Shown here piece by piece: positions 1 to 9,691 of a stretch of 64,000 nucleotides of DNA (position 1 is its first letter; every line of letters starts with the position of its first letter). The DNA lies in assembly GCF_024170165.1 (NCBI RefSeq), contig NZ_JALJXP010000003.1, positions 372,001-436,000 of the forward strand, read 5' to 3'. The position numbers and the translations under genes were made by a program. Below the pieces are notes generated by a model, which searched no databases, had not been told where the DNA came from, and was given only the letters and a program-made list of their open reading frames with translations. Source of the DNA: Pseudomonas nitroreducens. Its GTDB lineage: Bacteria; Pseudomonadota; Gammaproteobacteria; Pseudomonadales; Pseudomonadaceae.

Positions 1-1040
1 CCGCCGTGACCATCCAGACGGATGTTCACCTGCGGACGGCCGTTCTCGTCGAAGCTGGCGCTGGCGTCGGTGACCTGGTCACCAGTGATGATCACGCCAC
101 GCTCCAGGGTCGCCGGCGGACGACGCGGCTCGCGGAAATCGAAGGTCTCGGTGGAGGACTTGATCGCATCCGGCTCGGCGGCCAGGCGGAACTCCAGGTT
201 GGCGGTCTTGCCGAGGATACGCTTGGCTTCGGCGGTGTCCTGCACGCCCGGCAGCTCGACGACGATGCGGTTGGCGCCCTGACGCTGTACCAGCGGCTCG
301 GAAACGCCCAGCTCGTTCACGCGGTTGCGGACGGTGGTGAGGTTCTGCTTGATCGAGTATTCGCGGATTTCAGCCAGCTTGGTGGCGGTCATGGCCAGGC
401 GCAGGACCTGCATGCCATTGCGCTCGCTCTGGGTGGCTTCGAAATCGCGGAAGTCCTTGGCGACGATCGACTTGGCCTTGTCCAGGTCGGCTTCTTCGGT
501 GAAGCCCAGCTGGATGCCACCGTCCTGCACAGGCAGGCTGCGGTAGCGCACGCGCTCCTTACGCAGGGCGCTCTTGACCTCGTTCTCGTACACCTTCAGG
601 CGGGCGTCGACAGCCTTGTCCATGTCCACTTCCAGCAGGAAGTGCACACCACCGGACAGGTCGAGACCCAGCTTCATCGGGTGGGCGGCGATATTACGCA
701 GCCAGTTCGGGGTGGTCTGGGCCAGGTTCAGGGCGACTACGTAGTCGTCACCCAGCGCGCGACGGACGATGTCCTTGGCCGGCAGCTGGTCTTCCTGCTT
801 GACGAGTCGGATCAGGCCGCTGTTCTTGCCCAGCGAGCCCGCCTTGACGGCAATGCCGGCATCGGCGAGCGCCTTGCTGGCCTTGTCCACGTCGGCCTGG
901 GTGACCTGCAGCGCGGTGCTCGCGCCACTGATCTGGACGGCCGGATCGTCCGGATAGAGGTTGGGTGCGGAATAGATGAAACCGACGGCCAGGACCGCCA
1001 GGATCAGCAGATACTTCCACAGGGGATACTTGTTGAGCAT
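1..1040 (-). CDS. secD: SecD, protein translocase subunit (C-terminus beyond the window)
   Basis: Inner-membrane subunit of the SecDF-YajC complex, which uses proton motive force to help pull exported proteins through SecYEG. About 346 codons are visible from the ATG at 1040 and the frame is open to the left edge, so the C-terminal membrane domain is missing. One N-terminal membrane segment (about residues 8-26) is followed by a large periplasmic region. The conserved LDLSGG motif of SecD lies near residue 126, in the context MKLGLDLSGGVHF, and a periplasmic block containing VNELGVSEPLVQRQG is also typical. The gene follows yajC by 64 bp on the same strand, the normal yajC-secD-secF order. 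Identity is secure; only the truncation by the window edge is unusual. Confidence 0.96.
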   Translation of the reverse strand, partial: MLNKYPLWKYLLILAVLAVGFIYSAPNLYPDDPAVQISGASTALQVTQADVDKASKALADAGIAVKAGSLGKNSGLIRLVKQEDQLPAKDIVRRALGDDYVVALNLAQTTPNWLRNIAAHPMKLGLDLSGGVHFLLEVDMDKAVDARLKVYENEVKSALRKERVRYRSLPVQDGGIQLGFTEEADLDKAKSIVAKDFRDFEATQSERNGMQVLRLAMTATKLAEIREYSIKQNLTTVRNRVNELGVSEPLVQRQGANRIVVELPGVQDTAEAKRILGKTANLEFRLAAEPDAIKSSTETFDFREPRRPPATLERGVIITGDQVTDASASFDENGRPQVNIRLDGHG

Positions 1041-1059
1041 GACACCGCCCGTTATGACG

Positions 1060-1080
1060 CGGGGCGCATCTTGCGCCCCG
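1060..1080 (-). promoter_or_regulatory. Hairpin in the yajC-secD intergenic gap
   Basis: A perfect 8-bp inverted repeat (CGGGGCGC / GCGCCCCG, 5-nt loop) lies in the 64-bp gap between the yajC stop and the secD start. No T-run follows it on the minus strand, so it is not a classical terminator. It could be an mRNA-stabilising or processing element that sets the YajC:SecD ratio. The structure is seen; the function is inferred. Confidence 0.4.
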
Positions 1081-1104
1081 TCGGTTGGGTTTCTGGGTGG
1101 AGGA

Positions 1105-1446
1105 TCAGATCGCCTTCAGGGTGCCTTTCGGCAGGGTCGCGGCGATCGCAGCCTTCTGGAACTTCAGCTCGACGTTGTCGGAAACCTCGACGACGACGAA
1201 GTCCTCGGCGACCTTGGTCACCTTGCCGGCGATACCGGCGGAAGTGACGACTTCATCGCCCTTCTGCAGGCCGGACAGCAGGTTCTTGTGCTCTTTCGAG
1301 CGCTTGGCCTGGGGACGCCAGATCATCAGGTAGAAGATGACCAGGAAACCGACCAGGAAAATCCACTCGAAACCGGTGCCAGCAGGGCCGGCAGCAGCGG
1401 CGGGGGCTGCGGCGTCAGCGTAGGCAGCGGGGATCAGAAAACTCAT
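1105..1446 (-). CDS. yajC: YajC, preprotein translocase accessory subunit
   Basis: Small inner-membrane protein (113 aa) that associates with SecDF. After a short Ala/Pro-rich N-terminus there is one strong membrane segment (about residues 27-46, FEWIFLVGFLVIFYLMIW), then the family signature RPQAKRSKEHKNLL and a soluble beta-rich tail with the LQKGDEVVTSAGI block. The ATG at 1446 has a clear AGGAG ribosome binding site 7 nt upstream. The gene lies between tgt and secD on one strand, the standard queA-tgt-yajC-secD-secF arrangement of gammaproteobacteria. Length and order are fully typical. Confidence 0.97.
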   Translation of the reverse strand: MSFLIPAAYADAAAPAAAAGPAGTGFEWIFLVGFLVIFYLMIWRPQAKRSKEHKNLLSGLQKGDEVVTSAGIAGKVTKVAEDFVVVEVSDNVELKFQKAAIAATLPKGTLKAI

Positions 1447-1484
1447 TGGAAACTCCTGTCACAAAGCTTTTTCGATAGGAAAGG

Positions 1485-2615
<1,131 letters not shown>

Positions 2616-3659
2616 TCAGTCCTCGGGGCCGCGCGGTGCCGGGTTGCGGGTGATGAACATGGCATCGCCGTAGCTGAAGAAGCGATAGCCCTGCTCCACC
2701 GCCGCCGCGTAGGCGGCCATGGTCTCGGGATAGCCGGCGAAGGCGGAGACCAGCATCAGCAGGGTGGATTCCGGCAGGTGGAAGTTGGTGACCAGGGCGT
2801 CGACCACGTGGAACGGCCGCCCGGGGAAGATGAAGATATCGGTGTCGCCGCTGAACGGCTTGAGCACGCCGTCACGGGCCGCGCTCTCCAGCGAACGCAC
2901 GCTGGTGGTGCCGACGGCGACCACGCGACCGCCGCGCGCCTTGCAGGCGGCCACGGCGTCGACCACATCCTGGCTGACTTCCAGCCATTCGTTGTGCATG
3001 TGGTGGTCTTCGATACGCTCCACGCGCACCGGCTGGAAGGTGCCGGCACCGACGTGCAGGGTGACGAACGCGGTGTCCACACCCTTGGCGCGGATCGATT
3101 CCAGCAGGGCCTCGTCGAAGTGCAGGCCGGCAGTCGGAGCAGCCACGGCACCGGCGCGCTCGGCATAGACGGTCTGGTAACGCTCGCGGTCGGCGTCTTC
3201 ATCCGGACGGTCTATATAAGGCGGCAGCGGCATGTGGCCGACACGTTCCAGCAGCGGCAGCACGTCCTCGCTGAAGCCCAGCTCGAACAGCGCATCGTGG
3301 CGCTGCAGCATCTCGGCCTCGCCACCGCCGTCGATGAGGATCTTCGAACCCGGCTTGGGGGATTTGCTGGAGCGCACGTGGGCCAGCACGCGGTGGCTGT
3401 CCAGCACGCGCTCCACAAGGATTTCCAGTTTGCCGCCGGAGGCCTTCTGGCCGAACAGGCGGGCAGGGATTACCCGGGTGTTGTTGAACACCATCAGGTC
3501 ACCCGGCTTGAGGAAGCCGAGGATGTCAGCGAATTGCCGGTGGCTGAGCTCGCCGCTCGGCCCATCCAGCACCAGCAGACGGCTGGAGCGGCGTTCAGGG
3601 AGCGGATGGCGGGCGATCAGCGCCTCGGGCAGGTCGAAATGAAAGTCAGCGACGCGCAT
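2616..3659 (-). CDS. queA: S-adenosylmethionine:tRNA ribosyltransferase-isomerase
   Basis: Transfers and isomerises the ribosyl moiety of SAM onto preQ1 in tRNA to give epoxyqueuosine, the step after Tgt. The 347-aa protein carries family blocks such as [19 protein letters not shown] at the N-terminus, [44 protein letters not shown] and [16 protein letters not shown]. It is the first gene of the minus-strand queA-tgt-yajC-secD run. About 100 bp separates its ATG at 3659 from the oppositely oriented tRNA-Leu gene. The start is the conserved one ([12 protein letters not shown]). Nothing is unusual about it. Confidence 0.98.
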   Translation of the reverse strand: MRVADFHFDLPEALIARHPLPERRSSRLLVLDGPSGELSHRQFADILGFLKPGDLMVFNNTRVIPARLFGQKASGGKLEILVERVLDSHRVLAHVRSSKSPKPGSKILIDGGGEAEMLQRHDALFELGFSEDVLPLLERVGHMPLPPYIDRPDEDADRERYQTVYAERAGAVAAPTAGLHFDEALLESIRAKGVDTAFVTLHVGAGTFQPVRVERIEDHHMHNEWLEVSQDVVDAVAACKARGGRVVAVGTTSVRSLESAARDGVLKPFSGDTDIFIFPGRPFHVVDALVTNFHLPESTLLMLVSAFAGYPETMAAYAAAVEQGYRFFSYGDAMFITRNPAPRGPED

Positions 3660-3724
3660 GGGGGAGCTTTCTCGAAGGGGCGCACATCTTACTGGATATG
3701 CCGATTTCTGACCATGCGAGCCGA

Positions 3725-3753
3725 TTGACCGGCGCAGAGCGCCTCCCTATACT
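3725..3753 (+). promoter_or_regulatory. Sigma-70 promoter of tRNA-Leu
   Basis: TTGACC (3725-3730) and TATACT (3748-3753) are separated by exactly 17 bp. Transcription would begin about 7 nt later, a few bases before the mature tRNA 5' end at 3765. This is a near-consensus stable-RNA promoter. The GC-rich stretch between the -10 box and the tRNA would be the discriminator. Confidence 0.85.
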
Positions 3754-3764
3754 GCCGCGCCATT

Positions 3765-3850
3765 GCCTCGGTGGCGGAATGGTAGACGCGGCGGATTCAA
3801 AATCCGTTTCTGGCGACAGAGTGAGAGTTCGAGTCTCTCCCGGGGCACCA
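3765..3850 (+). tRNA. tRNA-Leu (anticodon CAA)
   Basis: An 86-nt cloverleaf with encoded CCA. The acceptor GCCTCGG (3765-3771) pairs with CCGGGGC (3840-3846) including one G-U pair. The anticodon stem-loop is GGAT-TTCAAAA-ATCC-like, with CAA at positions 34-36. A long variable arm, typical of class II leucine tRNAs, is present, and the T arm reads GAGAGTTCGAGTCTCTC. It decodes UUG. The gene is immediately followed by a pilus gene block that I do not remember at this position in P. aeruginosa PAO1, consistent with tRNA 3' ends being integration sites. Confidence 0.97.
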
Positions 3851-3860
3851 CCACATCGTT

Positions 3861-3884
3861 CGGGCAGTTCTGCTGAACTGCCCG
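3861..3884 (+). other. Perfect 10-bp hairpin just downstream of tRNA-Leu
   Basis: CGGGCAGTTC, loop TGCT, GAACTGCCCG: a perfect inverted repeat beginning 10 nt after the tRNA CCA end. It lies between the tRNA and its rho-independent terminator, so it would be transcribed as part of the trailer. Possible roles are a 3' processing barrier for the pre-tRNA or a small trailer RNA. No T-run follows it directly. Confidence 0.55.
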
Positions 3885-3895
3885 AGCCCACAAGA

Positions 3896-3919
3896 AACCG
3901 GCCTCAGGGCCGGTTTTTT
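3896..3919 (+). terminator. Rho-independent terminator of tRNA-Leu
   Basis: The stem ACCGGCC/GGCCGGT with a short TCAG-type loop is followed by a run of six T, 46 nt after the end of tRNA-Leu. It terminates the tRNA transcript before the convergent pilus operon, whose last gene ends at 3970. Confidence 0.85.
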
Positions 3920-3969
3920 GTTGTCTGCGATTTGCCCGGCCGGTTTTTCGCCGGGACATTGTGATCGCA

Positions 3970-4470
3970 TCAGGAACAGGAACCTGTCGCGGTCTTGCTG
4001 ACGTAGGCACGCCCGGTCGCACTGACATTCACTACCCGTTCCTGGGCACCGGCCGTGGGCGCGGAGCGGCAGACGGTGACGCTCGCCTGGGTATTGCCCA
4101 CGCCGCTGGGCTGGAAGTCGATCCTGGCGACACTTGAAGTGACCTTGAATCCCGTCGGTGCCGCGGGATGCTTCTGGATCACGGTGGAGCCGGCAATCAC
4201 TATCCAGCCCTGTTCCCAGCCGCCCGAGCCGCAACTGGTGCCATTGCTGGATACGCACAGGCTGGTCACCGAGTTGCGCTTGATCGCTTCGCTGCGCCCC
4301 ATGGCAACCCCCGCCACCAGGTCGTTGGCACTGGAGGCGAGTTTGCCGGAGAGGGTCGCATCGCCAAGTGAAGGCACGGCGATGCCGACCAGGATTGCCA
4401 GGACCGCAAGGGTCACCATCAGCTCCAGCAGGGTAAAACCGCTGGCAGCACGCCGGAAGCTCAGGTTCAT
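3970..4470 (-). CDS. FimT/FimU-type minor pseudopilin (GspH family)
   Basis: A minor pilin thought to sit at the pilus tip with PilV, PilW, PilX and PilY1. The 166-aa protein starts with a class III leader ending at Gly (MNLSFRRAASG) followed by FTLLELMVTLAVLAILV: PilD cleavage before Phe, the conserved Glu at +5, and the hydrophobic assembly helix. The remainder has GspH/FimT features including GRSEAIKRN near the start of the globular domain and four cysteines. The ATG at 4470 follows AGGAGG and lies 11 nt after the pilY1 stop, making it the last gene of the operon. FimT versus FimU cannot be decided from sequence reading alone. Confidence 0.85.
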   Translation of the reverse strand: MNLSFRRAASGFTLLELMVTLAVLAILVGIAVPSLGDATLSGKLASSANDLVAGVAMGRSEAIKRNSVTSLCVSSNGTSCGSGGWEQGWIVIAGSTVIQKHPAAPTGFKVTSSVARIDFQPSGVGNTQASVTVCRSAPTAGAQERVVNVSATGRAYVSKTATGSCS

Positions 4471-4481
4471 GGCCGGCCCTC

Positions 4482-7400
4482 CTATCGCTCGATATCCCAG
4501 AACACCCAGGACTTGGGCTGAGGACTGGTGCCCGGCGCGGTCGGCTCGGAGACCTTGAGTGGCGAATCCGCAGAACCGCCGATGATGAAGTCCCTCAGGC
4601 TGCCGTCGTCGAGTTGTACGCGCCCTGCCACGGGTGACGGCGGCAGGCCGCCGCCGGAGATGACGCCGAAGCGCTGGTCGCCGGTGCCTGCTGCGTTCAG
4701 GTAGCTGATGTTGTAGACGCGCGCCGTGCCCAGGCTGGAGCAGCTGGTGGGGCTGGCCACGGCAGGCTGGTGGGTGCTGAAGGTGATGTTGTTGTAGAGC
4801 AGCAGCGCCGAGGTCACCACCTGCTCGGTGGATTGCAGGCCCAGGTACCAACCTTTGGGGTAGGCCGCGACCTGCGTATTGGTAGGCGTGGCCGTGGAGG
4901 TAATGGGCAGCAGCGAGCTGTTGCAGATCAGGTTGGCAGCGCAGGTGGCGTTCTCCAGGGTCAGCCAGTTGACGTCGCTGGGCTTGTCGCGCAGGGCATA
5001 GAAGCGGTTCGCCACGCTGGCGGCGGAGGTATAGGTGAGCAGCGGCTTCTCGCGGTCGCCGGAGCCCAGCAGGATCACATACTCGCCGTTGACGGAGGCC
5101 ACCTCCGGGCCGTAAAGGAACTTGCGGTTGGCCGTACAGGAGGTTGCCGTCGCGCACCCCAGCGAGGCGATCTTGGTCAAGGTCCAGTTGGCCGGCGGGG
5201 TGCTGCCGATGGCGCTGAAGGCATCGACGCCGGAAATCCGGTAGACGTTGCCCCCCATGTCGGAGGCATAGCCATAGGCGATCAGGCCGCTGCTGTTGGT
5301 GACCAGGGCGACGCTGCCGACGACTCCGCGATCAGTGTCGAAGGTCTTCAGCAAGGTACCGGTGTCAGCATCCAGCAGATAGATGTGATTGCCCTTGGAG
5401 GACGTCGTGCAGGTATTGGGATCGGCGTCCTCGCACGGGTCGTAGCCACCGCCCATGGCCAGGATCGTCGAGGCTCCGCTGCCGTAGCCTTGCGCCAGGA
5501 CGGGAACGGGCGTCGCCCAGGTTTGCCCCATGCCGCTCAGGCCGGTGCCGCAGCCGGTGTCATTGGCCATGTTGGGACAACCGACCTTCCACTTCAGGGT
5601 CGGGCTGGCCGGGGTGGTGACGTCAAAGGCATAGAGCGAGCGACCGCCGCGGCGCATGGCGGAATAGATCCAGGTGCTGGTGCCCTGCTGCACCACGGAA
5701 ACCGAGCCGTCCATGCCGTAGTCCTTGGGCTGCGGCGTCGGCGTCCCCGTGGTATGGCCGGGGAAGCTGATGGTGGTGGTGTTGTCACGCAGACGCTTGA
5801 TCCGCGGGTAGAACTCCGGCGGCATGAACGACCAGATTTCGCTGCCGGCCGAAACACCCGCAACGGTGCCGCTGCGGTTGCCATTGATGGCGTGCAGCAG
5901 CCCGTCGTTGGCGCCGTAGTAGACCACCACCAGGGGTGAGGACGTGGTGCCGTAGTTGACTGCCGCGGGGCGCGAGTGCACGACGTCACCATGCACCGAC
6001 GAGCGCATCTCGGTGACGTTGGCGTTGAGGTTCTCATCCTGATTGTCGGCGCCGATGGCCCAGCCGATCAGGTTGGTCCGCTCGGTGGCGTCTGCCGCCC
6101 CCAGCAGGGCCTGGGTGACTGCCGTGTTGGCGGTGTTGAAATTGGTGAGCACCGTGCAGGTCGTGGGGTTGCAGGTCTTCATGGTCCGCGAGCTGGCCTG
6201 GCGCAATACATAGGCCTGGGCGCCCTTCTCGACGATGTTGCCATCGGGATAGTTGGACACGTCGGAGCCGGTCACGGTCAGGCAGTTGCCCTGGGGCTTG
6301 AACGCCCAGTAGTTATCCAGTGCGGTGGGCGTCCAGAAGCTGCGGGCGCATTCGGTGATGAAACCGGTACCGCTGTTGATTGCACTGTTGCCGTCGGCAT
6401 CCACCGTGGTGAGCTGGCTGCTGACCACGCCTACCTTGTATTGCTTGAGGTTGCCGGGCCAGCGCGGGAAGGAGTCGGAATCCGGACGGAACATGCCGAC
6501 GAATACCTGGTTCAGGTAGGTGCTCTGCGAACTGACGCTGATCGGCAGGGTGACGGAGGCGAACACGCTGTTGGTGGCCTGGATCTCGGAGAAGATGGCA
6601 TTCAGCGCATCGGAAATCTGCGTGCCACTGGCCGTCACATCGAAGTACTTGCCACTGCTGACGTTGGCCATGCTTTTCAGCAGGGCGGTCCAGCCCGGCC
6701 CCTGGCCGGTGGTGACCTTGTTGATATCCACGGTGTAGGTGGTGATGGACTGGGTGCTCTTCTTCATGAAGCGCGCCCACTCGTCGGCCATGTTGTCCTG
6801 CGAGCCGCTGGGGGAAATGGGAATCGCCGTGGTGTTGCCCCCGGCGGCGGCCAGGGCGCTGGTGGCCTGCTTGATATCGTTGCTGTTGTCCTGCGCCGCG
6901 CCATTGCTGATGTAGATGATGAAGTTCTTCGCGCAGCCGGCGACGATCGGGTTGTTGTAGGTGGTGGCGTCCTTCGACGCCAGGGCGTTGCCACTCAGGG
7001 CATAGATGGCGTTGGATGCCGTGGTTCCGCCGACGTTGCCGGTGAAGTCGGTCTTGGCCTTCTGATTACCGGAGTTGGGCGTGCCCGCCGAGTAATACAA
7101 CCAGGCCTCCTCCATCGCCTTGCTGACCTTGCCGCCGTTGGACTTGTCGCTCCCCACGTCCAGGCTGCTGACCAGCGTCTGGTACTTGGGTTTGGTCGAA
7201 CTGTCGAGCAGACGCATGGCGGCACGCACGTAGGCGCCGTCGTCCCCCTTGTTGCCGCTACCGGTCTCGCTGAACAGCATCAGGCCGACGCGGAACTTGT
7301 TCACCTGCAGCCCGTTGACCACCGAGGCCAGCGCGGTCATCTCGTTGCTGAACGGCGTATTCCAGTTCGCGGTGTTGTCCAGAATGATCAGGACGTTGGG

Positions 7401-7538
7401 CGCGTCCGTGGCACCTGTGGGAGTGCCGACGAACAGGTCGATGTCCTCGGCGCGGACGGCCGACTGGGCGACGCACAGGAAGCAGAGGGCGAGTATCCGC
7501 CGGAGCGTTCCGGCCTGGCAGCTCTTGTTCATGTTCAT
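4482..7538 (-). CDS. pilY1: PilY1-like type IV pilus tip adhesin
   Basis: Large secreted pilus-associated adhesin of 1018 aa. A signal peptide (about residues 1-31, ending AQSAVRA) precedes a von Willebrand A-type domain that begins with NVLIILDNTANWN near residue 47. The C-terminal half is a PilC/PilY beta-propeller, with blocks such as VVYYGANDGLLHAINGN, SEIWSFMPPEFYPRIKRL and YLLDADTGTLLKTFDTD. The start at 7538 overlaps the pilX stop (ATGA). PilY1 proteins prime pilus assembly with the minor pilins and act in adhesion and surface sensing. Two oddities: the metal site reads DNTAN instead of DxSxS, and where the propeller calcium loop (DxDxxGxxD-like) is expected before AYGYASDMGGN (around residue 750) the Asp residues are missing. 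It is probably a divergent paralogue of the canonical PilY1. Confidence 0.9.
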   Translation of the reverse strand: MNMNKSCQAGTLRRILALCFLCVAQSAVRAEDIDLFVGTPTGATDAPNVLIILDNTANWNTPFSNEMTALASVVNGLQVNKFRVGLMLFSETGSGNKGDDGAYVRAAMRLLDSSTKPKYQTLVSSLDVGSDKSNGGKVSKAMEEAWLYYSAGTPNSGNQKAKTDFTGNVGGTTASNAIYALSGNALASKDATTYNNPIVAGCAKNFIIYISNGAAQDNSNDIKQATSALAAAGGNTTAIPISPSGSQDNMADEWARFMKKSTQSITTYTVDINKVTTGQGPGWTALLKSMANVSSGKYFDVTASGTQISDALNAIFSEIQATNSVFASVTLPISVSSQSTYLNQVFVGMFRPDSDSFPRWPGNLKQYKVGVVSSQLTTVDADGNSAINSGTGFITECARSFWTPTALDNYWAFKPQGNCLTVTGSDVSNYPDGNIVEKGAQAYVLRQASSRTMKTCNPTTCTVLTNFNTANTAVTQALLGAADATERTNLIGWAIGADNQDENLNANVTEMRSSVHGDVVHSRPAAVNYGTTSSPLVVVYYGANDGLLHAINGNRSGTVAGVSAGSEIWSFMPPEFYPRIKRLRDNTTTISFPGHTTGTPTPQPKDYGMDGSVSVVQQGTSTWIYSAMRRGGRSLYAFDVTTPASPTLKWKVGCPNMANDTGCGTGLSGMGQTWATPVPVLAQGYGSGASTILAMGGGYDPCEDADPNTCTTSSKGNHIYLLDADTGTLLKTFDTDRGVVGSVALVTNSSGLIAYGYASDMGGNVYRISGVDAFSAIGSTPPANWTLTKIASLGCATATSCTANRKFLYGPEVASVNGEYVILLGSGDREKPLLTYTSAASVANRFYALRDKPSDVNWLTLENATCAANLICNSSLLPITSTATPTNTQVAAYPKGWYLGLQSTEQVVTSALLLYNNITFSTHQPAVASPTSCSSLGTARVYNISYLNAAGTGDQRFGVISGGGLPPSPVAGRVQLDDGSLRDFIIGGSADSPLKVSEPTAPGTSPQPKSWVFWDIER

Positions 7539-8023
7539 GCTCCGCACGCAGCGATCTTCTGCGAATCGGTCAGGCGCACCCGCACCCCGGAACGCACTCT
7601 TACCGAAGTGCCGGTCACGGCGTCGGTAACGTTGGCGTTGAGCCCCCAGACGGTGTCCCACCCCGTTGAGCACATGGCTGCCTGGCCACCCCCACAGACC
7701 AGATTGGAAGGGCTCGGTCTGGCGCTCATGCATACCGGCGACGCCATGGAAACCTGGTAGTCGGTGGTGCCGTCGTTATTGATGTCGACATTGAGCTGCT
7801 CGGCCGTCGGCGCGGCGGCGAAGGCCGAACCGATGACCCGCTGAATACCGACATCGGCTGCCGCGATGGCCTCGTTACGGAACTGCATGTTGCCCACTGC
7901 CTTCAGATTGGTACCGCTGAGGTTGTAGGCGCTGCCGACCATCAGCATCAGCATCAGCAACATCACCAGGGCAACCACCAGGGTCGCACCCTCCTGGGCT
8001 TTCGAATTGCGCTGCGTCGTCAT
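7535..8023 (-). CDS. pilX: PilX-like minor pilin
   Basis: A 162-aa minor pilin of the PilX/GspK-like class. The N-terminus MTTQRNSKAQEG is followed by ATLVVALVMLLMLMLMVG. The prepilin cleavage Gly is present, but the +5 Glu found in other pilins is replaced by Val, as is usual for PilX/GspK tip subunits. A conserved MQFRNEAIAAADVGIQ segment follows the helix. The ATG at 8023 overlaps the pilW stop (ATGA) and has GGAGG upstream, and its own stop overlaps the pilY1 start. It would form the tip complex with PilV, PilW and PilY1. Confidence 0.87.
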   Translation of the reverse strand: MTTQRNSKAQEGATLVVALVMLLMLMLMVGSAYNLSGTNLKAVGNMQFRNEAIAAADVGIQRVIGSAFAAAPTAEQLNVDINNDGTTDYQVSMASPVCMSARPSPSNLVCGGGQAAMCSTGWDTVWGLNANVTDAVTGTSVRVRSGVRVRLTDSQKIAACGA

Positions 8024-9138
8024 GGCGTCTGCCTCCGACGGGATACGTTCACCAGCGTGGCGCTGGAGGTGAACAGGTGCCGTTTGTAGCCATCGGTGAA
8101 CGGGCCCAGGGTGGAGCCACCCAGGGCGTAGGTCTTGTCCGAGGTGTAGCCCGCCGTCGGCGTGCGGGTACGGGCCAGGATGTAGAGCCGGGCTTCCACC
8201 ACGTTCGCCAGCTGGGCCACCGTGCAGGAACCGGCCCCGCAATGGACGAAGGCGCCATCGGGCGAGCCATCGCCCCGGTTGGTCACGGTGACCCGGGTGT
8301 TGGGGTCATCCCAATGCGGCGCCGACAGGTAATCGGTCGGATCATTGGACTTGCTGAGGCTGTCGAGGCCGAGCTCGACGCGGAAGGCCTCGATCCCCTC
8401 GATCAGAGGCACAGCCGCCTGCAATGCGTTGGCCGGCGTAGCCCCAGCGGAAAGATCGAAGGTGGAGCGCATCAGGGTCGGGATGCCATCGCCCGCGCTC
8501 ACCGCGTAATCACGCACGTAATACAGATCGATGACGAACCTGCGACGCTCGGCGATGGTCAGGCAATTGAGGTTCGTCAGGGTGAAGCCGGTGGTATCCA
8601 GCACAAAGGCCCCGAGGGTCTCGTTCTTGCAGAAGGACGACTGGAAATACACCTTGCCGGCCGCCAGTGCATCGCAATTGCCAACGCCCGGCGAGCAGGT
8701 ATCGGCATGCCGCACCACCAGCACATCGGAGTTGCTCGCCAGGTTGGTGACTATTGCCGAACAGCCCGGCGGTACCGCGGAGAACGTCTGCGCCACGATG
8801 CCGATGGAATTGATCCTGTCCTGCTGCGTCCAGGTCGAAAAGGCCGAACACACCGGCGGCAACGCCGTCGGATAGTCGGCGGGCGGATCGGTCGCGGTCA
8901 GGTCATCGAACTGCGGAACGTAGCCATTCCAGAACCCCGCATGGGCGAGGTCTTCCTGCAACAGGCCGACGGCGAAGCGGCCGTTCTCGATCAGCGAGTT
9001 GGTCTGGGCCATGTCGTCGCCGGTCCGGCGCAGGTTCAGGTAGAGCGTCAGCACCGCGACCATGATCAGCAGGCTGATGGTCATGGCGACCATCATCTCA
9101 ACCAGGGTGAAGCCCCGGAGGCGGGAGACGCCGCTCAT
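8020..9138 (-). CDS. pilW: PilW-like minor pilin
   Basis: A 372-aa protein, long for a pilin as PilW usually is. The leader MSGVSRLRG is followed by FTLVEMMVAMTISLLIMVAVLTLYL, with the PilD site and the +5 Glu in place. The sequence RRTGDDMAQTNSLIENGRF after the helix is typical of PilW. The globular part contains several cysteines, probably disulfide bonded. The start at 9138 overlaps the pilV stop (ATGA) and the stop overlaps the pilX start, so translation of the block is coupled. Function is in pilus tip assembly and pilus export, inferred from the family. Confidence 0.88.
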   Translation of the reverse strand: MSGVSRLRGFTLVEMMVAMTISLLIMVAVLTLYLNLRRTGDDMAQTNSLIENGRFAVGLLQEDLAHAGFWNGYVPQFDDLTATDPPADYPTALPPVCSAFSTWTQQDRINSIGIVAQTFSAVPPGCSAIVTNLASNSDVLVVRHADTCSPGVGNCDALAAGKVYFQSSFCKNETLGAFVLDTTGFTLTNLNCLTIAERRRFVIDLYYVRDYAVSAGDGIPTLMRSTFDLSAGATPANALQAAVPLIEGIEAFRVELGLDSLSKSNDPTDYLSAPHWDDPNTRVTVTNRGDGSPDGAFVHCGAGSCTVAQLANVVEARLYILARTRTPTAGYTSDKTYALGGSTLGPFTDGYKRHLFTSSATLVNVSRRRQTP

Positions 9139-9686
9139 AGCGAGGCGACCCGTACAACCGTGGTGACCACGCGCCGGCACAGATCGCTGGTGCATCCGGA
9201 GCCGCCGTTGTAGCTGCCACTGCCGCACGCCACGCTCGAAGGTGGTGCCGAGATCGGCGACATGCCCTGCCAGGCCACGGTGATCAGGTACTGATTGCTG
9301 CCCAGCGACTCGATGCAGCCGCGCCCGCCGAGCATGGCGCCGGCCTTCACGCTGCCGCCGCCCACTTCCGCCGCGCCCTGCAAGCTGTTGCACCAGTCGG
9401 CGAGATCCGCCTGCTGGCGAGTCCCGCTGCTGGTCGGACAGGACATCCCCGCGCCCACCGGCGAACTGCTGCCGGTGACATAGCTGGAAGAATTCTTCGC
9501 GTTGGCATTCATCCTGCCGGAAATGTCATTGAGCAACAGCAGCGCCTGGGCGCGCTGATAGGACTCCATGTCCGACAGCTGCATGCGCATCTGCAGCTTG
9601 GCCAGGCCCAGCAGGCCCAGCGAGATGATGAGGATGCTGACGAGCAGCTCGATCAGGGTGAAGCCGCGTTGCCGGGAGGTCATCAT
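9135..9686 (-). CDS. pilV: PilV-like minor pilin
   Basis: A 183-aa minor pilin. The class III leader MMTSRQRG is followed by FTLIELLVSILIISLGLLGLA, with the PilD cleavage site and +5 Glu. The segment LAKLQMRMQLSDMESYQRAQALLLLNDISGRM is characteristic of PilV/PilI-type minor pilins. Two adjacent ATG codons (9686 and 9683) are possible starts just after the stop of the pilE-like gene; the first is taken. The C-terminus has several Cys residues. It overlaps pilW by 4 nt. Confidence 0.87.
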   Translation of the reverse strand: MMTSRQRGFTLIELLVSILIISLGLLGLAKLQMRMQLSDMESYQRAQALLLLNDISGRMNANAKNSSSYVTGSSSPVGAGMSCPTSSGTRQQADLADWCNSLQGAAEVGGGSVKAGAMLGGRGCIESLGSNQYLITVAWQGMSPISAPPSSVACGSGSYNGGSGCTSDLCRRVVTTVVRVASL

Positions 9687-9691
9687 GGTGA

